This document shows positions 55,179 to 63,071 of a DNA stretch of 64,000 nt, one piece after another. How positions within the stretch are numbered: position 1 is the stretch's first letter; each line of letters begins with the position of its first letter. Made by a program: the position numbers and the translations under genes. Source of the stretch: JABAQJ01 sp046327745 (GTDB taxonomy: Bacteria; Gemmatimonadota; Gemmatimonadetes; Gemmatimonadales; Gemmatimonadaceae); assembly GCA_046327745.1 (NCBI GenBank), contig JAXLXV010000032.1, positions 1 to 64,000 of the forward strand. Direction: 5' to 3'. Below the pieces are notes generated by a model. That model ran no database searches. It saw nothing but the letters and a program-made list of their open reading frames with translations, and was not told the DNA's origin.

Positions 55179-55631
55179 ATGACTACGCTCAGCATACGCA
55201 CCATCGTTTCAACTGCGGCCGCGATGATGATCGCGCTGTCAGGTTCTGCTTGCATTCACGCACCTGCGCAATATGCCAGTGACACACCGCGCGTCGAGCG
55301 TGGTACGATGACCATTCGATTTGACAACAGTGCGCGTCAGTACGTGCACGTGTACCTCATCGGTGAGCAGCGCGAGTGGTTCCTAGGGCGAGTTGAGCCT
55401 GGTGCGGTAGCACGGCTCCACCTTCCGGTCGAGTCCTTGGTCGGAGATACGCGGCGCATGCGTCTTGCCGTGCTGGCGGGCGAGCGCATGACACTGCAGG
55501 CTGCACTGAATCCGCATGCGGCCATCACCCTGGTGCAGCCCACATCTGCCATCATCGGGCAGTCGTGGAGATTCACCGAAGGGCAGCTGACGTCACTCCG
55601 GATTCCGCGAGGGGATATGAGACAAGATTGA
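55179..55631 (+). CDS. small exported lipoprotein-like protein, unknown function
   Basis: 150 aa from ATG 55179 with a perfect Shine-Dalgarno (AAGGAGG, 5-nt spacer); the frame extends upstream only antisense to the sigma gene. Signal peptide SIRTIVSTAAAMMIALSGSAC with a lipobox-like Cys near residue 25. The mature domain is a small beta-rich unit: MTIRFDNSARQYVHVYLIGEQREWFLGRVEPGAVARLHLP, ending QSWRFTEGQLTSLRIPRGD. It resembles small envelope-associated proteins from the same phyla. No family name assigned. Confidence 0.75.
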   Translation: MTTLSIRTIVSTAAAMMIALSGSACIHAPAQYASDTPRVERGTMTIRFDNSARQYVHVYLIGEQREWFLGRVEPGAVARLHLPVESLVGDTRRMRLAVLAGERMTLQAALNPHAAITLVQPTSAIIGQSWRFTEGQLTSLRIPRGDMRQD

Positions 55632-55751
55632 GTTCATGACGATGGCTCGGTGGACGGCCGAACGCTGTCCAGTGGCCCTCAATAGCGCGGCGTGTATGAT
55701 TGACGGATCCCAGCGTATCTGCCATCGCTGCCTCCTCCGCACACCGCGCGC

Positions 55752-56222
55752 ATGCAACTCACGTCCGGTATCTCCGACATCGCCCATAGCATCCAGCTCG
55801 CTGTGGCCCCGGTGTTCTTGCTCACTGGCGTGGCCACGACGCTCACCGTCCTAACGAATCGGTTAGCGCGAATCATCGACCGCGCACGATATCTGGAAGG
55901 TGTGCTCGCTGGTACAGCCACGCTCACGCCCGCCGAGGTGCGAGAAGAACTGCAGGTTCTCTCTCGCCGGGCGCGTTTGGTGCATCGTGCCATCACCATG
56001 GCAACGAGCTGCGCTCTCCTCATCTGCCTGGTGATCGTGACGCTGTTTGTCGGCGTGGCCATGAACCGCGACGCGACGCTACTCATCGTGGTGCTGTTCG
56101 TCCTGGCGTTGGCGGCGTTCATCGCCGGACTACTGTTGTTCCTGCTCGAAATTCGAGCCGCGACAGGGAGTCTGCACTTCGACGCTCGGCTGCGCGAGGC
56201 TGGCAGCTCAAACAGCCGCTGA
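55752..56222 (+). CDS. DUF2721 membrane protein
   Basis: 156 aa from ATG. The DUF2721 pattern is clear: ISDIAHSIQLAVAPVFLLTGVATTLTVLTNRLARIIDRARYLE, then RRARLVHRAITMATSCALLICLVIV and an ending FVLALAAFIAGLLLFLLEI. Three transmembrane segments. Function unknown. It shares a terminator hairpin with the convergent amidohydrolase gene. Confidence 0.88.
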   Translation: MQLTSGISDIAHSIQLAVAPVFLLTGVATTLTVLTNRLARIIDRARYLEGVLAGTATLTPAEVREELQVLSRRARLVHRAITMATSCALLICLVIVTLFVGVAMNRDATLLIVVLFVLALAAFIAGLLLFLLEIRAATGSLHFDARLREAGSSNSR

Positions 56223-56240
56223 GCCTCAGGAGCTCAGCGG
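56216..56240. terminator. bidirectional hairpin containing both stop codons
   Basis: CCGCTGAGC and GCTCAGCGG (9 bp, perfect) around a 7-nt loop. The left arm carries the TGA of the DUF2721 gene, and the right arm the TGA of the amidohydrolase on the other strand. A compact shared terminator between convergent genes is likely, though T-tracts are poor. Confidence 0.55.
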
Positions 56241-58336
56241 AAGCCGGCCAGCCGCCAGAGCGAAGCCGGGTCATACACGCGTCCGCCGCGAATGACCCAG
56301 CGTGCGCGCCGCAGATTGGAAATGTCATCAAGGGGATTGGCCTCTAGCACGACCAGGTCGGCGCGCTTCCCGGCTTCGACACTTCCAACGGTGCGTTCCA
56401 TACCCATGGCCTGCGCGGCGACTGTCGTCGCCGTCTGGATCGCCTCCAATGGCGTTAGGCCAGCCGCAACCGACAATTCCAGTTCGCGAAGCAGTGAGTA
56501 TCCCGGGACGGCGCCGTCTGTCCCCGCGACGATCGGTACCCCTGCATCATGCAGCTCCTTGATCGCGCTCAGGCTGCGTGCGCGCGCCGCGGCGGCCGTA
56601 GCGACGTCCGTCGAATTGCGAACGCTGGCATAGTTGAGTGCCAGGGGTGAGGGCGCGTTCACGATGCCGGGTTCAAACTCTGTAATGCGTGTAGACGGAG
56701 CCCTGCCGAGGAGTTCGTTCCAGACGACAGTGGGATCCATGACAGTGCGATGTCTTGCCAACACTTCGATCAGCTCGCGCCGCTCGGCTGCCGCTTCATT
56801 ACCGAATGGAAGATGCGCGACATGATCCATGCCCGAATCGACAATGGCACGTAGCCCCATCGCCGTCGGAACGTGCCCGGTGACCGTCATCCCCAAGTCG
56901 TGCGCGCGACGAATGATGGCTCCGGAAACTGGCGCCGTTATAGCGTTGTAGAGTTTGACCTGACGAAAGCCTTGTGCGTGCAGCCGGTCGACCTCTGCCC
57001 GACCTTCGGCGGGAGTGGTGGCGATGGTGGCTCCAAAGCCGGTCGGTCCCGGACCGTCGATCAGTCCGGCCAAGAGGAGTGTTGGCCCAATCGCGTTCGG
57101 TTGCTCCAGCGCATCGCGAAAGGCCGTGAGAAACGCCCGTTCGCCTCCCATGTCGCGCACCGTCGTGACGCCTGCCGCGAGCGAAGCGGGAGCCCACTCG
57201 ATTTGGCTCACGTGGCCATGCATGTCCCACAGACCAGGGATGATCGTGGTTCCGCTGGCATCGAGTATTCGCATACCTGCGGGAATTCGGACGTCGCTTC
57301 GAGGCCCGACTGAGACGACGTGTCCGTCGCGAATGATGAGCGAGGCGTCTTCAATCGGCGCGCGGGTGGTTCCAGATATCACACGTGCGCCAACTAACGC
57401 GAATGATCCGCTCGCGACCGCTTTGACGCGCTGTTGCATGGTCGCTAATTCTCGCATGCGATCGCGAACGGCGCTCGCCTGAAGTTGTGGCAGCACGGCG
57501 ACGATGTCGCTGCGCACCGCCTCCATCGGCAAGATGTGGATGCGGGTGACAATGGCGGCCAGCGTGTTGTTCGCATCAAGCCACACCGTCTCGCGTCCCC
57601 AAACGACGCCATCCACGGCATAGCGACGGAGCGCTAGGCGACGTCCGCCCAATCGCACGGTGTCCACGCCTCGAAACGCCACTTCAATGGAGGCGTCACT
57701 GCCGCCAGGAATATTCTGGATCGATGCCGGACGACCGTGCGCTTCCCAATAGCGAATCAGGATTGCACGACCTGAAAGCGGCGCGTATCCGCGCGATGTG
57801 AAGAACGCAGAGGGAACCGGCTGCGTGCTGCTGTCCCCAAGGCTCGTCACCTGCACCGCGTGATCACGGATCGCGATGTCAACGTCCACGTTCACGAATC
57901 GGTACGTCTTCCCGGTGGCCCGAAACGCGACTGGCGTGAAGTCTGGTGATGTACGAAGTGTCGATGTGAACGTGAGGTGCGTGCCGCGATCGGTGACGTC
58001 CAGCGACGTCGCCAGCGTCAGGGTGTCTCCTTGCTGTGTGAGTTGGTACGTCTCACGGCCGACCGGGCGATCAATGAGGTGAATTTCCAGACCACCGCTG
58101 TCGCCTGCCCAACGATCAGGGGGAGTTCCACGCTCAGACACACGATGACGTTCCCCTAGTGCCACGGCCTGGCCTGGCCCCGGATGCTGCGCGCCAATCG
58201 CGTGCGTCGAAAGGAGCAACGCACTGCACCAGGCGACGCAGCGCCGGCGTCGTGGCCGATCGACATGTCGCGGGCTCGCGATCACCGGCTTCGCGCGGTG
58301 GTTGCGGTCGTCTCGAAAGCCGTTGGCTCGCTTCAT
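56234..58336 (-). CDS. exported amidohydrolase with a large N-terminal beta-rich domain
   Basis: 700 aa. Residues ~25-50 (RPRRRRCVAWCSALLLSTHAIGAQ) look like a Tat or Sec signal after a long n-region. Residues ~80-310 form an unusual beta-rich domain (ETYQLTQQGDTLTLATSLDV, FVNVDVDIAIRDHAVQVTSLGD) that I do not recognise. The amidohydrolase part begins ~320: FALVGARVISG, metal motif GLWDMHGHVS, the Lys in FRQVKLYNAI, GHVPTAMGLRAIVDSG, DHVAHLP, and GTDGAVPGYSLLREL. Metal ligands HxH, Lys, two His and Asp are intact. Substrate unknown, likely a cyclic amide or dipeptide. Confidence 0.85.
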   Translation of the reverse strand: MKRANGFRDDRNHRAKPVIASPRHVDRPRRRRCVAWCSALLLSTHAIGAQHPGPGQAVALGERHRVSERGTPPDRWAGDSGGLEIHLIDRPVGRETYQLTQQGDTLTLATSLDVTDRGTHLTFTSTLRTSPDFTPVAFRATGKTYRFVNVDVDIAIRDHAVQVTSLGDSSTQPVPSAFFTSRGYAPLSGRAILIRYWEAHGRPASIQNIPGGSDASIEVAFRGVDTVRLGGRRLALRRYAVDGVVWGRETVWLDANNTLAAIVTRIHILPMEAVRSDIVAVLPQLQASAVRDRMRELATMQQRVKAVASGSFALVGARVISGTTRAPIEDASLIIRDGHVVSVGPRSDVRIPAGMRILDASGTTIIPGLWDMHGHVSQIEWAPASLAAGVTTVRDMGGERAFLTAFRDALEQPNAIGPTLLLAGLIDGPGPTGFGATIATTPAEGRAEVDRLHAQGFRQVKLYNAITAPVSGAIIRRAHDLGMTVTGHVPTAMGLRAIVDSGMDHVAHLPFGNEAAAERRELIEVLARHRTVMDPTVVWNELLGRAPSTRITEFEPGIVNAPSPLALNYASVRNSTDVATAAAARARSLSAIKELHDAGVPIVAGTDGAVPGYSLLRELELSVAAGLTPLEAIQTATTVAAQAMGMERTVGSVEAGKRADLVVLEANPLDDISNLRRARWVIRGGRVYDPASLWRLAGFR

Positions 58337-58419
58337 CGCAGTCCTGGCGTTGGCGGAGTCAGATGTTCACCTGTCGGTGGCGACTTGCACAATACGACCC
58401 GGGGTTGAGAATTGGCCAC

Positions 58420-59880
58420 ATGTCGACGCGCCTCGCCTTGCTCATTGGCTCGTGTCTTCTGTTGTCCGGGGAGATCGGGGCGCAGGGTGCGCGCCTCAGT
58501 GGAACGGTCGTTGACTTGCGAACGCATCGACCGGTGACCGGCGCCAGCGTGCAAGTTCTCCGGTCCGACAGCTCAGGGTCGACCTTCTCGCGCGACATGG
58601 CGACTGGGACGGATGGCGCCTATGCGTTCACCGACCTGCCGGCGGGAACCTATACCGTCGGGTTCTTTCATCCATCTGTTGACTCGTTAGGAATTGACCT
58701 GCCGATTCGCAGCGTTGAGCTCTCCTCCACCGACGCGGCACGACTCGATCTCTCCATCCCCGCGCACGAGGAACTGATCGCCCGACTCTGCGGCAAGGAT
58801 GCCGCAACGGACTCCTCTGCGGCCGTCGTCGGGTTTGTTCGAGACGTCGTCACTTCGGCTCCTGTGCCGGGCGCCGTGGTCCTGTTGGAGTGGGGTGAAT
58901 GGGTGCTGCGCGGCGCCTCGATGCGTGAAGAGAACCAGCATTTGTCCACTGCGACCCGGCGTGACGGGTGGTATGCCTTCTGCAACGTCCCCGTCGGTTG
59001 GATGATGCAGCTTCGTGCGGCAACGGATGTGGATACCACCGGCGTCATCGATCCCGGGCTCGTCGGCAAGCACGTCGTGGTGCGCGACCTATATCTTGGG
59101 CCCACCACGCGCCAAGAGCGGCTGCCGCCCGACTCGCTCATTGGGAGCAGCACCGTGGCCGCGCCTCAGGTTGTGTGGTCGGGACCTGCGCGCCTCGTAG
59201 GCATCGTCCGCCGAGCGGACGGTCGTGGCCTGAAGGGTGCGCGCGTCTCGGTCGCCGGCACCGCCGCCGCCGGAGAGACCAATACCGCCGGCGAGTATGC
59301 ACTCTCAAGCCTGCCGTCTGGTTCGCAAACGCTGGTGGTGCGGGCGATCGGCTATGTGCCAATGCGCCAAGTGTTAGATCTTCGCCCCGACAGCGTGACG
59401 CGGGTCTCTGTGATTGAGCTGACGAATCTCCGATCGTACTTGGATACGGTTCGCGTCACAGCCACCCGAATCTTCTCATCCGACCCCAACGGATTCGAGA
59501 GCCGGCAACGCGCACACATCGGACATTTTGTCGATCGAGCGGCCCTTGACCGGCTCAGCTTGAACAACCCTTCCGACGCCATCCGAATGCTTCCCGGCGT
59601 GACTATCGTTCCGGCGGCAATCGGATCGTTCGGGCGTACCGTCCTGATGAAATCGCCATTCGGGAACTCGGTCTGCATCCCGACGTTGTACGTGGATGGC
59701 TTTTCCTACAAAGCGGGCGAAGTACAACTCGACGACTTGCTGAACCCTGACCAGATCGAGGGAATCGAGGTATACACGCGCCAGTCACAAGCTCCGGTGC
59801 AATTCACCAACACGATGTCAGGGTGCGGCAGCATTGTCGTCTGGACGCGCCAAACTCCTCGTGCAAGAAAGAAGGACTAG
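58420..59880 (+). CDS. TonB plug-only protein with carboxypeptidase-regulatory-like repeats
   Basis: 486 aa from ATG 58420, chosen for its signal peptide (STRLALLIGSCLLLSGEIGAQG). Up to three CarboxypepD_reg-like modules: GARLSGTVVDLRTHRPVTGA, VGFVRDVVTSAPVPGA and LVGIVRRADGRGLKGARVSVAG, the last ending in a junction with a plug domain (RSYLDTVRVTATRIF, then LNNPSDAIRMLPGVTIVP, CIPTLYVDGFSYKAGEVQLDDLLNPDQIEGIEVYTRQSQAPVQF). It ends ~20 residues later with CGSIVVWTRQ; no beta-barrel follows. A free-standing plug cannot form a receptor alone. It may be a surface adaptor. Confidence 0.82.
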   Translation: MSTRLALLIGSCLLLSGEIGAQGARLSGTVVDLRTHRPVTGASVQVLRSDSSGSTFSRDMATGTDGAYAFTDLPAGTYTVGFFHPSVDSLGIDLPIRSVELSSTDAARLDLSIPAHEELIARLCGKDAATDSSAAVVGFVRDVVTSAPVPGAVVLLEWGEWVLRGASMREENQHLSTATRRDGWYAFCNVPVGWMMQLRAATDVDTTGVIDPGLVGKHVVVRDLYLGPTTRQERLPPDSLIGSSTVAAPQVVWSGPARLVGIVRRADGRGLKGARVSVAGTAAAGETNTAGEYALSSLPSGSQTLVVRAIGYVPMRQVLDLRPDSVTRVSVIELTNLRSYLDTVRVTATRIFSSDPNGFESRQRAHIGHFVDRAALDRLSLNNPSDAIRMLPGVTIVPAAIGSFGRTVLMKSPFGNSVCIPTLYVDGFSYKAGEVQLDDLLNPDQIEGIEVYTRQSQAPVQFTNTMSGCGSIVVWTRQTPRARKKD

Positions 59881-59888
59881 CAACACCG

Positions 59889-62555
59889 TTAGTCCCCGCG
59901 CAACGCCACCGCGGGATCCACGCGCGACGCGCGAAGGGCGGGCAACATGCAGGCAATCAAGGCGATCATGGTGAGCACCAGCACGACCGCCAACAACGTG
60001 ACTGGGTCGCTGGGCGTCACACCAAAGATGAATTGCTGAATCAGTCGCTGCGCGGCGATCACGCCCGCGGCGCCAATGGCGCTCCCCACCGTCGTCAACA
60101 GAATACCGCGACGAACAACCAGTCGCACCACGGAGGTCGGCGACGCGCCAAGGGCCGTGCGCAACCCCATCTCTCGTCCACGCTCGGTCACGCTGGCCGA
60201 CATGACGCCGTACAACCCGCCGCTTGCCAGTAACAACGCGATCAGTGCGAATGCCCCAATGAGCGAACTGGCCAAGCGCCGATTCTTCATCGCCGCGTCC
60301 ACCACGTCGTCCATTGATTGAATCTTCGAAACCACCGAACCTGGATCAAGAGACTTGGCCACGCCCCTGAGCGCCTGACCCGCAGCTGACGGAGCTCCAC
60401 TGGTTCTTGCAACCACCATGAAATCCGACTCTTCGTTCTTGAACTGATCGTACGGCACGTACATCTGGCTCTCGATGTTCCGTTCCAGCGAGAGATGATG
60501 GACATCGTCCACAATGCCCACGACGGTGCGATCAGGCGTGTCCGAGCCGCCGATGCGGACGCGCACACCAATCGGATCATCGCCGCCAAAGATCTTCCGC
60601 ACCGCAGCGCGGTTCAGCAGGATCACGTACGGTGCACCCGCACGGTCCGCCGCCGTGAATCCGCGTCCTTTGACGACAGGAATTCGCATCACGTCCAGAT
60701 ATTGCGGGCTCACGGCGAATCGCTGAGCATCGGGATCAGTCTCTGGATGTTCGGACGGTTTATCCTGTCGGTGCACTCCCCAAGCGTCGTAACCTCCACC
60801 AAGTGGAAGCTGCGAACTGATCGCCACGGCTTGCACACCCGGCACCGCCGCCGCCCGCTCCAGGAACTGAGCGAAGTAGTTCCGGGCGGCGCCATCGGGC
60901 AGATAGCGCGGACCAATCACTCCTACCTCCAACGTCTCCACGCCCTGAGCGACGAATCCGGTCGTCACCTGCAACGTCTTCTGTAGGCTGCGCACCTGCA
61001 GCCCGGCGCCCACCAGCAGCATGACCGCCAGCGCCACTTCGGCGACCACCACCCCGTTCCTGAGCCGGTGCCGCGTGCGACCAACCATGCTCCGGCTTCC
61101 CACGCGAATGTCCGCTAGCACGGACTCCTTCAACGACAACAGGGCAGGGAGTGTTCCGCCAATCAACGCACTGACCGTCGTCATCAGCAGGGCGAACACG
61201 AGCACCGGCGCCGCCGTGGATACGCGAGTGGCCAACGCCGGAGGAATCTGCAGGAAGGCCACCAGCAAACGTGTACCGCTCCACGCGACCAGCACGCCCA
61301 GTAGCCCGCCGATCACCGCCAGCACGACAGCCTCCACCGACACCAAGCGCACCAAACGCGAACGCTCAGCACCTAACGCCATTCGCACGGAAAGCTCGGT
61401 CTGCCGCTCCCCAGTGCGGCCAAGGAAAAGGTTCGCCACGTTGGCGCACGCCAGCAGCAACAGCAAGCCAACGGCGGCGAAGAGCCCAATGAGCGACGCA
61501 CGGACTTTTCCCGACACCTCCTCACGCAGCGTCCACACCCGCGCGGTCACTGCGCCATACTGATCCGGATACCGCTGCTTGAGCGATGCAAAGTAGGCAT
61601 CGAGTTGTTCTTTGGCGCCAGCCAGACTGATACCCGGTCGCAGTCGGCCGATCACGCGCAGGTGGTGGCAGGACCGACAGGCAGATTCCGTCGTCGGCTC
61701 GTAGCCCAGTGGCCCCCACAACTCTGCCTGCGGGTATAGAAGACTTTGAAAGTCACGCGGCATGACGCCTGCCACCAGGTACGCCGTGCCGTTGATGAGT
61801 GTCGTTCGACCGACGATCGATGGGTCCGCACCAAAGTGGGACCGCCACAACGCATCGCTCAGGATCACGACACGACGCGTCTCCATGCGATCTTCTTCCG
61901 CCGTGAAGTCGCGGCCGAGCGCCGGCCGAACGCCTAACGTCTTGAAGAACGTATGGCTCACGCGCTGACCATTCAGGCTCAAGACATCATCGCCGGACTG
62001 AAGCGTCGGCGTCCAATACGACATGGCGGCCATGGAGCTGAAGACCTGAGTCTCACGCCGTGTGTCATCAAAGGTCAGCCACCCAATGCCGTCATCCCCG
62101 CCGTCGGCGGCACGCTCGGACAACATCATGAGGCGGTCCGACTCGGGATACGGCGGCGGCGCCAACAGCACCGGATACACGACGCTGAAGAGCGCACTCG
62201 TCGCACCGATCCCAACCGTCAGCGTCAGGATCACGAGCAACGCAAAGAGTGGTGCGCGGGCCAACGACCGCAGCACAAATCTCAGGTCAGACCACAGGGA
62301 CGTCATTGATCCATCTCCACGGCGGGTGTGATGAGGAGCCGGCGCGATGTGCCAGCTCGAACGCAGGGTGGACAACACCTGGCTCCAGTACCAAAGTCTG
62401 GCCGCGCGGATGTCGGCACTCGCCAACCGGTCGGCGTAGCCTTCATCCAGATCGCCGAGCACAAACTCCCGCTCTCGTGGCGGCACACGCAGCGCGACCA
62501 GCCACCGAGCCAGTCGTGGCGCTGCGGGAAAGTCATTGGAGCCCAAGCGCTTCAC
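59889..62555 (-). CDS. ADOP-type ABC permease (MacB-PCD/FtsX), second copy
   Basis: 888 aa from GTG 62555, which overlaps the PadR stop (GTGA). The N-terminal prefix (RWLVALRVPPREREFVLGDLDEGYADRLA) is the other prefix type found on PadR-linked permeases. Then MTSLWSDLRFVLRSLARAPLFALLVILTLTVGIGATSALFS, a MacB periplasmic domain, FtsX bundle (LLLLACANVANLFLGRTGERQTELSVRMALGAERSRLVRL), a second periplasmic domain and second FtsX bundle ending RASRVDPAVALRGD. The two ADOPs share the layout but differ in prefix. No ATPase nearby. Confidence 0.88.
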   Translation of the reverse strand: MKRLGSNDFPAAPRLARWLVALRVPPREREFVLGDLDEGYADRLASADIRAARLWYWSQVLSTLRSSWHIAPAPHHTRRGDGSMTSLWSDLRFVLRSLARAPLFALLVILTLTVGIGATSALFSVVYPVLLAPPPYPESDRLMMLSERAADGGDDGIGWLTFDDTRRETQVFSSMAAMSYWTPTLQSGDDVLSLNGQRVSHTFFKTLGVRPALGRDFTAEEDRMETRRVVILSDALWRSHFGADPSIVGRTTLINGTAYLVAGVMPRDFQSLLYPQAELWGPLGYEPTTESACRSCHHLRVIGRLRPGISLAGAKEQLDAYFASLKQRYPDQYGAVTARVWTLREEVSGKVRASLIGLFAAVGLLLLLACANVANLFLGRTGERQTELSVRMALGAERSRLVRLVSVEAVVLAVIGGLLGVLVAWSGTRLLVAFLQIPPALATRVSTAAPVLVFALLMTTVSALIGGTLPALLSLKESVLADIRVGSRSMVGRTRHRLRNGVVVAEVALAVMLLVGAGLQVRSLQKTLQVTTGFVAQGVETLEVGVIGPRYLPDGAARNYFAQFLERAAAVPGVQAVAISSQLPLGGGYDAWGVHRQDKPSEHPETDPDAQRFAVSPQYLDVMRIPVVKGRGFTAADRAGAPYVILLNRAAVRKIFGGDDPIGVRVRIGGSDTPDRTVVGIVDDVHHLSLERNIESQMYVPYDQFKNEESDFMVVARTSGAPSAAGQALRGVAKSLDPGSVVSKIQSMDDVVDAAMKNRRLASSLIGAFALIALLLASGGLYGVMSASVTERGREMGLRTALGASPTSVVRLVVRRGILLTTVGSAIGAAGVIAAQRLIQQFIFGVTPSDPVTLLAVVLVLTMIALIACMLPALRASRVDPAVALRGD

Positions 62556-62878
62556 GGTTGCTCCAACACGGGCGACAGTCCTCGGCTCAGGGCACGAAGC
62601 GCGGTCAGGGCCGCACGCACCGCCGAGCGCCCTGCCGGTTGCACCTTATAGAGCTTCTTTCGACGCCCGCCGCGGGTTGGCGTTGGCGCCCCTTCATATG
62701 AAGTGACCAAGCCCCTTTCCTCGAGACGCGCCAACGTGGAGTAGACCGACCCAAGGGTCAGCTTCCGATCGCTGTAGCGCGCGATCTCCTGCTGCACGGC
62801 GATTCCATAGGCATCGCCATCCCGCCTGAGGATGGCCAGCAAAACCAGCTGTTCGAGTTCTCCCAGTCCATGGCTCAT
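62552..62878 (-). CDS. PadR-family transcriptional regulator, second copy
   Basis: 108 aa, with Shine-Dalgarno AGGAGA 8 nt before ATG. Winged helix: LGELEQLVLLAILRRDGDAYGIAVQQEIAR, LTLGSVYSTLARLEERGLVTSYE, KKLYKVQPAGRSAVRAALTAL. It overlaps the permease start by 4 bp, so the two are translated together. The palindrome directly upstream is the likely operator. Confidence 0.9.
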   Translation of the reverse strand: MSHGLGELEQLVLLAILRRDGDAYGIAVQQEIARYSDRKLTLGSVYSTLARLEERGLVTSYEGAPTPTRGGRRKKLYKVQPAGRSAVRAALTALRALSRGLSPVLEQP

Positions 62879-62881
62879 TCG

Positions 62882-62906
62882 ATATCTCCTGGATTCCAGA
62901 AGATAT
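62882..62906 (-). promoter_or_regulatory. candidate PadR operator, second copy
   Basis: ATATCTCCTGG (62882-62892), 3-bp spacer, CCAGAAGATAT (62896-62906); 10 of 11 positions pair. It starts 3 bp before the PadR ATG and includes that gene's Shine-Dalgarno, so binding could block ribosome access as well as transcription. Confidence 0.55.
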
Positions 62907-63071
62907 GGACAACACCAACGTCCTTAGGGTTTGCAGGCTGGTTCGGGTCGCCTTCCGTTGACTTGTCCGGTTTTGCTCGTCCACTCCGCCTCCCCTGTTG
63001 GCGACTCGAGTGCGGCATGCACACGTGCGCGCCGTCATCCAGCGGGCATCACGACCACAAAGGACGCCACC

